In this document: piece after piece, positions 1-9,643 of the stretch | How the letters are laid out: each line of letters starts with the position of its first letter | Position numbering within the stretch: the first letter of the stretch is position 1 | Assembly: GCA_000695325.1 (NCBI GenBank) | Contig: AVPN01000005.1 | Span: 194,940 to 218,372 of the forward strand | Direction: 5' to 3' | Length of the DNA: 23,433 nucleotides | Source of the DNA: Pleurobrachia bachei | Lineage: Eukaryota; Ctenophora; Tentaculata; Cydippida; Pleurobrachiidae | Notes under the pieces: model-generated | Database searches by the model: none | Told to the model about the DNA's origin: nothing | The model's input: only the letters and a program-made list of their open reading frames with translations | Translations under genes and position numbers: made by a program

Positions 1-46
<46 letters not shown>
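1..46. repeat. (AG)n microsatellite at the window edge
   Basis: A pure AG dinucleotide run of about 23 units starts the window and may continue to the left. It lies beyond the last visible exon of the minus-strand RNF17-like gene, probably in its next intron. Confidence 0.95.
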
Positions 47-47
<1 letters not shown>

Positions 48-263
48 ACGGTAGAAGATATATTCAAATAAACAGGTGCTAACTGGACTAAACAGCTGCT
101 TAGCTTACTTTTTAAACGTGTTATCATCTCGCACAACAAAGAAAGATGATGGAGAGACAAAATGTTTCATTGTAATATCAACCGTTTTGCCCACTTTTCC
201 CAAGATCCGATCTGGTTGCTGTAAACTGAGCGGAAAAATGATAAATTAAGTGGGTTAACAAAA

Positions 264-335
264 GGGCTTGGCCGGGAATTGAACCCGGGACCTCTCGCAC
301 CCTAAGCGAGAATCATACCACTAGACCACCAAGCC
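264..335 (-). tRNA. tRNA-Pro (anticodon AGG)
   Basis: Read on the minus strand this is a 72-base cloverleaf. The acceptor stem pairs GGCTTGG (271-265) style sequence at the 5' end with CCAAGCC at the 3' end, followed by discriminator C as in eukaryotic tRNA-Pro. The anticodon stem TCTCGC/GCGAGA encloses the loop TTAGGGT, giving anticodon AGG. The T arm is CCGGG-TTCAATT-CCCGG, which also supplies the internal B-box promoter; TGGTCTAGTGG supplies the A box. There is no intron and CCA is not encoded. It lies on the same strand as the RNF17-like gene, just downstream of its last visible exon, so it may be intronic to it. Confidence 0.95.
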
Positions 336-430
336 GGTGAAAATGTTGCGACTTGACTGGAGTTGAAATAATAAAATATATTCGTTACTTCCTAGTTTCC
401 TACAGTTATTGGGGTATTGAGGGTACTTAC

Positions 431-1169
431 ACGCTCGGTGGATATCGGGCTAGCCTCATTCTAACGAGCTCATCAGCAATGTTAACATCCGTGTTACCTC
501 TCGTAGTATCAATCAGGTTAACCTACGCGGGGAGTTAACGGGTGAATGGTTAACTAGACCAATCAAGCTACTATACGAACGTAATCAAGACATCATCAAC
601 CACTCCGGTCTTTCACTTCTTATCTCATGTGTCGTGTATTTTATCTCGTGTACATTATTATGTACATTATTATGTCGTGTACATTCTTATCTCAATTCTT
701 ATCAGTTGTTACCTCATGTTTTCCCCTTGCATCCAACTTCACCAACTCTCCATACAGCCGCTTATCATATGTCAACTTTTGGAATGTCTCACAAGCTCTC
801 TCACTCCACTGTTTCTTATCCGCGGGTAGGACGCGGGCAAGGGAACAAGGTAGAGCCATACATGGCATGAGGGAGAGATGGGAAGGCATCTCGAATAGGT
901 CTTTGTGGGATACCTTCACAACATTTCCATAGTCACAATACCTGTACATGATGGGATGTGATTAGAATTAAACCGAGATGAACGTTCTCCTTTCATAATA
1001 AGCAAGATTCAACAATAATTAGCAATAATTAAGATCTCGATTCTCGGCCAATCAACTACCTACTTTATAATGACTTGTGTCCCGTGAGATCCCTCAACTA
1101 CGGCCCTGTAATATTGTCCGTCCTCAGCAAACCGGGCAATACACATGTTACCTGTGAGGGAAAGGGAGG

Positions 1170-1242
<73 letters not shown>

Positions 1243-4200
1243 AAACCTACCTTTTGACAGTTGACTGAGAGCGTAACAATGCCCCTTCTGGTTCATATAA
1301 GTTTGAACCTCCTGACTTAGCATCTCTACATTGTGCATCTCACTGGTTGGAATAACATGAAAATCATCAGGTCCGACAGCAAAACACAGGTCTACCATCA
1401 GAAACGAGTCGAACTGCTCTCCCTCAGGCCATTTAGAATACTGGGGAAAAGGAGGGTTAGTAACTCTAAAGGATTTACCTTACCATGGAACAGACCGAAT
1501 CAGGAATTACTGCTCCCTGATTGCCTGATAACCAGTCACGTGACCTAAATAACGAGTTCTAATTGGTTGTTTACTTGTGTCCTTACCCTGGGTTGTATAG
1601 CTTTGAATGGTGTCGAGGGTGTCGAGGGTGCTGGCGGGGTGCTATGTTTCGCATGCTCGAGGAACACCAGGAAGTCCCGGACACTTGGAATCTCTTTACC
1701 TCTGAGGTCGACCTAATTGGAAAGATATTACTAGTTTTATTCAAACCTCGACTTAGCGGGAGAAGGGTAAATTTGGGATAAAATCGGGGGTTCCGGTAAA
1801 TCTAAGTTTCATACCTGTTTAATATCGGATTCGCCCTCACTAGGTTGTTTCATGACCAAGAAGAACCTCATGTTCTCAGTCATACTGTAAAAGGCTTCCA
1901 AACACCCCTCACTCCAATCCCCCTCAACAGATTGGGGGACGATGTCGAACAGACTACAGTGGAGAGCAAGGCCCGGGAGGACAGTGAACTGACTTGCTAG
2001 GGGATACAACTCAGTCAAAGGTAGGGTCTCTCTGTTGCCGTAGTCTATGTACAAAACCTGGTGGAGAGGGAGGCGATCAAATATATTGGTCTGTAGATTC
2101 AATCTATCGAGTCTATTGTCTAGAAAAATGAAAAGAGGAGGGCAATTAAACAGTGCATATAATATAATATAATGACTATTGAATCAATGTTCTCTAAAAC
2201 AGGTTGGCGTTAATTCCCCTGAGTTTAGCTAGCGACATATGATACTCAGCAGTCAGCATACGAACCATAATTACATCATCATACCTCTGCATTGTCTTCG
2301 TTCACAGCCAGAATCCGTGCTCTGTAGAACATCCCGTCATCGGAAAACTTGGCACAAACCATATCTCCCACTGATACTGTCGTCAGTGTGTCGTCAGTGC
2401 TGGTATTACCGTAGAACCGTTGCTAAGGAGAAACATATTGGTTGCTAGGGAGAGATAGATTGGTTGCCAGGGAGAGAAATGTTGGTTGCTAGAGAGAGAT
2501 AATAGTTGCTAGGGAAAAGGAAAGGTTGCATCACTAATTACTAACCAGTGCACAACGTTGCTCCTCAATAGTCCCCAGGTTTTCCTCTTTTTGTACGAAA
2601 AAGGAGTGTGGAGAATTCAGGGATGAAACTTTAACCAAATCACCCGTTTCTGGGGAAACAAATGGGTGGACGTTTGAAATTGTACAAATAATTTAGCGAA
2701 CTCGCTCACTCGTTCTGGCTAGGAATGAAAAACAGCTCCCAACTATAATTATAGCCAACGAAAAAGTTCCTGACAGAATAAAAAGAGACACTAACCTATA
2801 ACAGAGCTGCAGGAAGTAGCGAAACTAAACACGCTATCTGCTTCCCCCTGATCCTCATCAGCTGTCGTCATGGAAACGGAACTCTGCTGGTTTTTAGTTG
2901 AAACAACATCATCCGAATTAGCTGGATGCTTGTTAATATCTTTGTTGTTCTCATTGTTGTTCTTGTTTCGGAGTTGATATCTGAACACAGGGGGATCGAG
3001 AGACACTCTACACACATCTCTAACACACTGCCGGAACATCTCCCGTTTACATTGTAACACATGCCGTCTGTCATCCCCGACTCTCTCCAACACACACTCT
3101 TCAATGGATGCAGCAATCTCTTGGACTGTCTTTTGTTCAGTCCACATTATCTTTTCGTTCTGTGCATTCTGAAACGAAGGAGTTGTTTCGACCGTACCTG
3201 CATTCTAGAGTGAGAAGGTAGTTGTACAGTGTACAGTGTGTCGTATCATGAAGTGAGAATGAAGTTCATAATGTCACATCTTCTTCAAGGCATATGTTTA
3301 CCTCTTGAAGCCATGTAGAGTTAGATGCATGGAGTGCTGACATTCTGGCTATCTCGTACCTATAGAAACCAGTTGTTAGTGAATGGTAACCGGGTTGCCA
3401 TGGTAATGGTAACAATGGTAACCGTTAATTGGTTGTCATGGTAACAGTAATAATAGTAACACACCCACCTGATGTCTAGTAGGCTTTAAAACACACTTGT
3501 CGTGCGACGAGTGCTGGCGCTGTTTGCTAGTCGTTTTAGATCTCCACGTTTATGATATTGCGCGCTCCGCAAAACCTTTGTTTGTCGAACTAGTTTTGTG
3601 AACAAGGCAAGGTCGAACAAGCAAAACAAGGCAAAGTGGATAAGAGTCACAAAATCCAATTTTGTTCAACAACTCTGAACATAGATCAAGTTGTCATGGA
3701 AACGTTTTGGCAAAATGTTGAAAAAGTGTGCTTTGTATAGGTTAAGAGGGAGGGTTCAATACAGTTCAGACAAGGCAACCTCACACTGTTTATTTCAGAT
3801 AAACAATTAATTTTCACTGCTCACTTTTCACTGCCCCTCACTGATTTTAACCCGATACTTTTTTAAACCCTAATTTCCTCTGTCAGGTATAACAGTGTTA
3901 CCTTGTTTTGTTCAAATAAGGCAAGTGCTACCAAAATCTGGTTCGATATCCCAGATCAAGAAGATGAGGAACTTATCGACTGCACTCTTCGTTATGTTCA
4001 GTTCAACAAGTTAGTAAAATAAATGAATAATTAAGTTTCCACTGGGCGTGTCAAAATGTCACAAAAGACATTACACACCCCTATCCTGTCTCCAACCGGG
4101 CCGAGTGAGGAGGGTGGCGGTGAGGGAGATTATATGGGAGGTTAGGGGTGAGGAGGTTATGAGATGCAAGCGAGATTAGGGATATTAGTAAGTTGAGAAC

Positions 4201-6301
4201 ATGAATCATGCTGCCAGTCCAATCCTAATGAACCGTAACGAACCCCCGCAACACCAAGCTCCCAACCTAGTTCAGTCGTCTGTCATCCCCGACTCTCTCC
4301 AACACACACTCTTCAATGGATGCAGCAATCTCTTGGACTTTCTTTTGTTCAGTCCACATTATCTTTTCGTTCTGTGCATTCTGAAAGGAAGGAGTTGTTT
4401 CGACCGTACCTGCATTCTAGAGTGAGAAGGTAGTTGTACAGTGTACAGTGTGTCGTATCATGAAGTGAGAATGAAGTTCATAATGTCACATCTTCTTCAA
4501 GGCATATGTTTACCTCTTGAAGCCATGTAGAGTTAGATGCATGGAGTGCTGACATTCTGGCTATCTCGTACCTATAGAAACCAGTTGTTAGTGAATGGTA
4601 ACCGGGTTGCCATGGTAATGGTAACAATGGTAACCGTTAATTGGTTGTCATGGTAACAGTAATAATAGTAACACACCCACCTGATGTCTAGTAGGCTTTG
4701 TAAAGTGTTTGTTTGGGCTGATTCTAGCTCCAGTAAAAGCTTCCATTCCTGGGCTTGTAATAGGCCATGAAAATATGCAAAACTCGCTCTGGTCTGGAAG
4801 GAACGAAGGAATTAATCATCTGGAATTAATTAGTATAAATGGTGATTAACACTATCAATAGGGGTCAATCGTCAATTAGTCCATAATGACAATCGACGTA
4901 GGGGGAAAAGAGACCAACAAGCTTGGAATAAAGAGATTGTAACTTGGCCAAAAGAAACCATTTACCTCTGATCTAACTCGCTTGAAATCTCCCTGTATAA
5001 GTGGTATAAAACTACTAATCTTCTTGTCACATTCCTTCAACACCCCCACCAGATTGGCAGCATTCTTGGCCAGCTCACACACTGCGAACATGTTGACGAG
5101 GAGAGGTTGAGTTGGGGTGTCATTTGGACAATCGGGACACACTGGAACCCCATCAGGTACGGTGACGGAGGTGGGAATACTTTCCGGGTGCTCGGGGCAA
5201 ACCTGGGAGAGGGGAGGGTCACACGAGAGAAAGGACAGATATATATATCCGCCGCTCTGTATAAACGCCGTGTAAATTCTGATTTCTGTCCTAGTTGTCC
5301 TAGAAATATATGGCATCATGTAACCCAACAATCAATGGCAGCTTCGCTATCTACAACTACACTAACCGGGTAAAGTGGTTGAAGGGGCAGAGGACCATAT
5401 TGATGAGATTTCAGGGCGACCAGTTTGTGAACTTGAACACAACATTCTTCACAGTAGAGCTGGGAGCAATCAGGACAAGAGAACTCTGCGTCCACACTGC
5501 ACTCACAACACAACTGAGTATTTCCTTCTGCAGGATTAGGGTTAGGGGATTGTTGTTTGGAAATTAAAGAAGAGTTTTCAGTTTGGGAATATAAGGGGTT
5601 AGAGGCCCCCGGGTTAGACGATAAAGATGAAAAATATAGGCTACACTGAGGGGGGAGCACTAGGAAAAAGAGAGCTATTTAGTTTTATTGCACTGACCCA
5701 TGATCAGTCCAGTATCTTCAGGGCTAGGAAGATCCGGTGAGGCGAGGTCTGGTGATTTCTTTACCAGCAGAGCTTCCAATTTACCAGATAAATCACGAAT
5801 CTGGTCGAGAAGAGAGATATCACGAGAGTGAAACAAGCAACATTAAACACTGTCAATATTGTGATCATATATTTACACGCATGTGCATTTCTCGAGTTAT
5901 ATTAATAGCATCAGGTGGGTTTTACGTAACTATGTAATGTGTAACTGAGTCTCCATAGCAACCAACGCTGTCTACCATAGCAACCTTAACAGGCTAACAT
6001 AGCAACATACCATAGCAACGCTATCCACAGTTCCATCTCCATGCCTGGCTCCCCCGGCACCACTGTGGCTTCGTCGGTGATTGGGGTTATATACCATTAA
6101 TCCTTGGTCGACAAAGTGCGAGCTGAATAAAAGGTCCTTAACGCAAAAAGCCGTTAGTCCCGTCCAGATATTTCCTGAATAATGGATCTGTCGGGCGAAC
6201 TTGTTCATACATAGGGTACAAAAAGAATGACCACATTCCAGGAGCAGTGGGACGTGGTCCATACTGTACATTTTCTTGCACTCATGGCACACTGGTGGCA
6301 T
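431..6301 (-). CDS. RNF17: RNF17/TDRD4-like RING, B-box and Tudor-domain protein (3' end off window)
   Basis: Fifteen exons thread in consistent phase on the minus strand: 6301-6011, 5800-5698, 5659-5367, 5202-4966, 4793-4681, 4571-4514 (or its copy 3359-3302), 3168-2796, 2649-2546, 2422-2285, 2057-1815, 1712-1587, 1440-1251, 1151-1064, 941-713, 522-431. They give about 892 codons and the gene continues off the left edge. The N-terminus has a RING-like half (C5, C8, C23, H25, C28, C31). Exon 3 has a B-box-like cluster (CPDC, CEEC, H..H) and exon 4 a second Cys-rich stretch (CPEHP, CPDC). Two extended Tudor domains follow, with hallmark YIDYGNRETLPL (exon 10) and YCDYGNVVKV (exons 13-14). The order RING, B-box, Tudor repeats is that of RNF17, a germline-granule protein of the piRNA pathway in animals; the function here is inferred. 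ATG 6301 is the first in frame, with an upstream stop. Exon 6 and part of exon 7 are duplicated. Not a plain TDRD1, because of the RING. Confidence 0.85.
1169..1239. repeat. (AG)n microsatellite in RNF17-like intron 12
   Basis: A slightly interrupted GA-rich run sits in the short intron between the two exons that precede the second Tudor core (1151-1250). On the minus strand it is a long CT tract directly upstream of the acceptor CCTCACAG and so makes an unusually long polypyrimidine tract. Confidence 0.9.
2425..2520. repeat. Degenerate GTTGCTAGGGAGAGA minisatellite
   Basis: Four to five imperfect copies of a unit reading roughly TTGGTTGCTAGGGAGAGA lie in the intron between exons 8 and 9 of the RNF17-like gene. 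The GTTGCTAGG core resembles an RFX X-box half-site, as do other repeats in this window. Confidence 0.7.
3065..3487. repeat. Duplicated RNF17 segment, copy 1 (423 bp)
   Basis: Matches 4277-4699 over 423 bases with two mismatches (3129 and 3175 region). It contains the start of exon 7, intron 6, exon 6 (3359-3302), intron 5 and the last 18 bases of exon 5. It is joined to a complete exon 7 on its left but breaks off inside exon 5 at 3487, where unrelated sequence begins. Confidence 0.95.
3488..4276. other. 789-bp filler between the two RNF17 segment copies
   Basis: This sequence interrupts exon 5 at one end and exon 7 at the other, so it is foreign to the gene model. The first part is AT-rich with no feature I can name. 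On the plus strand an open frame of about 50 codons ends at a TAA at 4020-4022; its 3' two thirds (from 3921) reads like real protein. The right part (4080-4276) is G-rich, then unremarkable. No terminal inverted repeats or short target duplications were seen at its ends. Confidence 0.6.
3876..4022 (+). pseudogene. Possible coding remnant or terminal exon in the filler
   Basis: A plus-strand frame stays open from about 3876 to the TAA at 4020-4022. It includes the protein-like stretch KIWFDIPDQEDEELIDC, followed by TLRYVQFNKLVK. A possible acceptor CCTCTGTCAG ends at 3885, so it could be a captured last exon. No homolog is recognised and no partner exon was found; it may be chance. Confidence 0.3.
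4277..4699. repeat. Duplicated RNF17 segment, copy 2 (423 bp)
   Basis: Second copy of 3065-3487, 1,212 bases to the right. It is joined to the complete exon 5 (4793-4681) on its right but truncates exon 7 at 4277, so this exon 7 copy (4380-4277) has no donor. A transcript can stay in frame by joining exon 5 to either exon 6 copy and then to the complete exon 7 at 3168. Confidence 0.95.
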
Positions 6302-6519
6302 ATTGCTGAACTAGTGTGAGCGTAAGGAGAGATTAATTGATATTCTAAATAAGGGGATATGAGCAAGAATTAAATAGGAAAGTGTGGGTAGAATGTTTAG
6401 GAGTTTTTAACGGGGAGAGGGTTGTAGAACCTTAAAAACAGACGGCTCTTTTTAATGATAAAATGCTGCTTAAAATAAATTAAAAGTTACACCACTACTT
6501 CACAATGTCATCTCGTTAT

Positions 6520-6569
6520 ATTTCGTAGAAGGACTAGTTTCTCAACTAGAAGAGTCGGGACAAAGGGGT
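6520..6569. other. 50-nt direct-complement (non-reversed) block
   Basis: Each of these 50 bases is the Watson-Crick complement of the base at the same place in the sister copy (7661-7710), in the same left-to-right order. The flanks CTCGTTAT and CGCCCCGTTCTGC are identical in both copies. The sister encodes the conserved L7 C-terminus, so this copy is the altered one. See findings. Confidence 0.97.
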
Positions 6570-7510
6570 CGCCCCGTTCTGCTTGAAGGGCGTTGCAACC
6601 CTCCTGAACCCTCCTTTAGGCGGGGTCAGCTTGAACACACACATAAACTTGTTAATAGCATCAAAGTGTTGTCCAACTTCATAGATCTGTTTTACCAGGT
6701 CCTCAATGCAGAGCATGCCCTGTTCAGCGAAGGTGTTCTCTATAATGGTGTTGGAACTTAGAGCGACCTTTTCGTCTTTCACTTGGCCGTATCCTGAGAG
6801 AGAAAAATGAGTTAGGTGTTTGAATCAATTGAAAATTATCATATATATGATAATATATTTAGATAGATTCAGATAAAATTGTTTAATACCGTATTTGAAG
6901 ACAAGATTGTGAACGGATCTCAGACTGGGATAACCCCAGGTGATATAAGGTTCAACAACTCGAAGCATCTCAATCATCTTATCACTTCGCTTTACAACCA
7001 CTGCGTTGTTCAGCTCGTTCAGTCTGAGACTCTGCAACAAAGAAATGAGTCTGGTTCATTTGTACAATCCAGAGAGAATAATAAAAACTCTGACAGTGCA
7101 GCAACTTGAAAAGCAACAGGTTTATCGAAGGATATCGAGCGACAACGTACCTGGAGAATCTTCCTAACAGATTGCGGCATTGGACCTCGTACGGTGGTGA
7201 TCCTCATAACAAATAGAATGGAGACAGATTCAGGGACTTTGGCAATGGTATGCTTCAGTCTCCCCATTCGTTTGGTGTTCATGGTACTCCGGTAGCTCTC
7301 ATTAACAAAATATTCGGCACGCTTGAATGGTGCCTTCGCTTTGCCGGCCTTTTTCTGGTGTGATGGATTTAAATGTTATTTCTTCTACATATAAAATTTA
7401 TTTGCAATCATCTCTGGCAACTGTGTTAATGTATTAAAATCATTTAAGTGGAGAACAACAAGAATGAGCTAACTAACCTGGTCCTGAAGCTTCTTTTCGA
7501 CAGCCCTGGC
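6546..7510 (-). pseudogene. Headless, C-terminally broken RPL7 copy
   Basis: Copies of RPL7 exons 2-4 (7354-7151, 7031-6890, 6793 downward), preceded by only the last 33 bases of exon 1 (7510-7478). There is no initiator and no promoter of its own. In exon 4 the frame enters the 50-base complemented block after KQNGA and ends TPLSRLF-stop, replacing the normal C-terminal tail (WGNRAEKINSLIRKML). It lies downstream of the intact gene on the same strand and cannot make L7 by itself. Either a recent dead duplication or a false duplication in the assembly. Confidence 0.85.
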
Positions 7511-8651
7511 TTAAATAGGAAAGTGTGGGTAGAATGTTTAGGAGTTTTTAACGGGGAGAGGGTTGTAGAACCTTAAAAACAGACGGCTCTTTTAAATGAT
7601 AAAATGCTGCTTAAAATAAATTAAAAGTTACACCACTACTTCACAATGTCATCTCGTTATTAAAGCATCTTCCTGATCAAAGAGTTGATCTTCTCAGCCC
7701 TGTTTCCCCACGCCCCGTTCTGCTTGAAGGGCGTTGCAACCCTCCTGAACCCTCCTTTAGGCGGGGTCAGCTTGAACACACACATAAACTTGTTAATAGC
7801 ATCAAAGTGTTGTCCAACTTCATAGATCTGTTTTACCAGGTCCTCAATGCAGAGCATGCCCTGTTCAGCGAAGGTGTTCTCTATAATGGTGTTGGAACTT
7901 AGAGCGACCTTTTCGTCTTTCACTTGGCCGTATCCTGAGAGAGAAAAATGAGTTAGGTGTTTGAATCAATTGAAAATTATCATATATATGATAATATATT
8001 TAGATAGATTCAGATAAAATTGTTTAATACCGTATTTGAAGACAAGATTGTGAACGGATCTCAGACTGGGATAACCCCAGGTGATATAAGGTTCAACAAC
8101 TCGAAGCATCTCAATCATCTTATCACTTCGCTTTACAACCACTGCGTTGTTCAGCTCGTTCAGTCTGAGACTCTGCAACAAAGAAATGAGTCTGGTTCAT
8201 TTGTACAATCCAGAGAGAATAATAAAAACTCTGACAGTGCAGCAACTTGAAAAGCAACAGGTTTATCGAAGGATATCGAGCGACAACGTACCTGGAGAAT
8301 CTTCCTAACAGATTGCGGCATTGGACCTCGTACGGTGGTGATCCTCATAACAAATAGAATGGAGACAGATTCAGGGACTTTGGCAATGGTATGCTTCAGT
8401 CTCCCCATTCGTTTGGTGTTCATGGTACTCCGGTAGCTCTCATTAACAAAATATTCGGCACGCTTGAATGGTGCCTTCGCTTTGCCGGCCTTTTTCTGGT
8501 GTGATGGATTTAAATGTTATTTCTTCTACATATAAAATTTATTTGCAATCATCTCTGGCAACTGTGTTAATGTATTAAAATCATTTAAGTGGAGAACAAC
8601 AAGAATGAGCTAACTAACCTGGTCCTGAAGCTTCTTTTCGACAGCCCTGGC
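7511..8651. repeat. RPL7 tandem duplication, right unit (1,141 bp)
   Basis: Sister of 6370-7510. It begins 149 bases beyond the RPL7 stop and ends inside RPL7 exon 1, where the sequence continues uninterrupted into the start codon, so this is the intact copy. Confidence 0.95.
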
Positions 8652-8738
8652 GACACGTTCTTTGTTCAACTGTCGTCGCTTTCTCAGAAGAGCAGTAGGG
8701 ACAGTTGTCAACGCTGGTTGTTCGACAGGATCCGACAT
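7660..8738 (-). CDS. RPL7: Large-subunit ribosomal protein L7 (uL30)
   Basis: Four minus-strand exons, 8738-8619, 8495-8292, 8172-8031 and 7934-7660, give 246 residues, close to the 248 of human RPL7. The N-terminus is Lys/Arg-rich (LLRKRRQLNKERVARAVEKK), as in eukaryotic L7. The uL30 core carries PQSVRKILQSLRL, then MLRVVEPYITWGYPSLRSV, GMLCIEDLVKQIYEVG and the tail GNRAEKINSLIRKML. L7 is a structural protein of the cytosolic 60S subunit, binding 25S/28S and contacting 5S rRNA regions. The paralog RPL7L1 was considered, but LRLNEL and FKLTPPKGG fit RPL7 better. Without the duplicate, only about 217 bases would separate its stop from the RNF17-like start on the same strand. Confidence 0.93.
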
Positions 8739-9643
8739 TTTGGCTAGTTTTGGGGGTAGGGTAAAACAGCGTAAATTCCTTGTGCATTGAATAGATCTTC
8801 CTTGCAACACGCTCTTCCTCACCAATACATTATACAATACAATCCCAGCTCAGTCCTAACTCTAAGTTCTATCCCTACTGTAGCCCTAACCCTAAAATCC
8901 GTGCGGTCCTTCCACTCGGCTAAAATGAGTGACGGAGGCGCTCGGGCCTAGGGCGCCTGACAGGTGGTGGAAACCCCCAGCCAGTGGGCGAAACCCCAGA
9001 CAAGCAGGGTCCAGGGGCGCAGCCCCGGTAGGGTGTATGGGGCAGGGCCCTCACGAGCAGGGCCCAGGGGGCGAGGTCCCCTGACAAATGTTAAACTTAA
9101 AATTACAAAAAAAGTGAAGAGAACGAAAAAATTTTAAAAATCCACGCGCAGCCCAGATTTTTTTTCAGCACTGTGTTGCTTTTTACGCCGCGCGACGCCG
9201 CGCGCGTGGGAAAGCCCTAAAAAAGTGCAAATTTTTATAAAATTTTACGAAATTTTTACGAAATTTTACTAAATTTTTACAATTTTTTTATAAATTTTCA
9301 CTTTTCGACCGTTTAGGGTCCACTGTGCAATCCCTACTCCCTAGTGCAACGAAACAAACTGGTACTCACCTTTAATGAGCCCTGTCTATAGTCAAATTTT
9401 TTAACCAAGGGACAGGGGGGTCTTTTTGAACTTATTTCAAACGCGCATATCTCCGGTTCCTGATAAGATAAAGACTGGATCCACCGGATACCCCTGCCGT
9501 TCGCCGAGTAGCAAGTTTAGCTAGGTTTTGCTTTGTTCAGGACTGATTTTGAAATTAAAATGTGTACCGTTTATTCTAGTTTGTCCAGCTAAATTTTCTG
9601 ATTGGGAACTTGTAGCACCCGGCATGCATCTGAAACAACAGAC
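8739..9643. promoter_or_regulatory. Divergent intergenic region between RPL7 and SLC25A19
   Basis: This 905-base stretch must hold the promoters of the leftward RPL7 and rightward SLC25A19. No clear TATA box or CpG-rich promoter was identified. 8820-8895 has CCCTAA-like pyrimidine-rich sequence; 8885-9080 is a GC-rich repeat-like block; 9090-9310 is very AT-rich with AAATTTTTAC-type repetitions; 9310-9643 shows nothing notable. No gene is seen. Confidence 0.5.
8885..9080. repeat. GC-rich, repeat-like block
   Basis: Compositionally distinct island with recurring GGGGCGCAGCCCC, CAGGGCCC and GGGCGA motifs in an otherwise AT-rich region. It resembles dispersed repeat sequence more than gene sequence; no open frame, tRNA or terminal repeats were found. 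Unclassified. Confidence 0.4.

Larger units (their letters stand above)
6370..7510. repeat. RPL7 tandem duplication, left unit (1,141 bp)
   Basis: Head-to-tail copy of 7511-8651, offset exactly 1,141. Left of position 6520 there is one substitution (6453 versus 7594); 6520-6569 is the direct complement of the sister; from 6570 on I see no difference. Confidence 0.95.

Noticed and set aside
1060-1398. A continuous minus-strand frame with a Ser-Leu run
   Set aside because: The run is the intronic (AG)n tract; GT and AG sites at 1250 and 1152 remove it and join two Tudor-domain pieces in phase.
6520-6569. Micro-inversion as the cause of the complement block
   Set aside because: An inversion would give the reverse complement; here the order of bases is not reversed, and the reverse complement of the sister does not match.
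8173-8618. Intronic snoRNAs in RPL7
   Set aside because: Ribosomal-protein introns often host snoRNAs, but no paired C/D boxes or H/ACA hairpins with ANANNA and ACA were seen; one GATGAT word alone is not enough.
7660-8738. RPL7L1 (nucleolar L7-like) as the identity of the ribosomal gene
   Set aside because: LRLNEL, FKLTPPKGG and the GNRAEKINSLIRKM tail match canonical RPL7 better, although the protein is divergent enough that a tree would be useful.
8820-8895. Telomere-like CCCTAA words near the RPL7 promoter
   Set aside because: Only two or three degenerate copies in pyrimidine-rich sequence; no tandem telomeric array.
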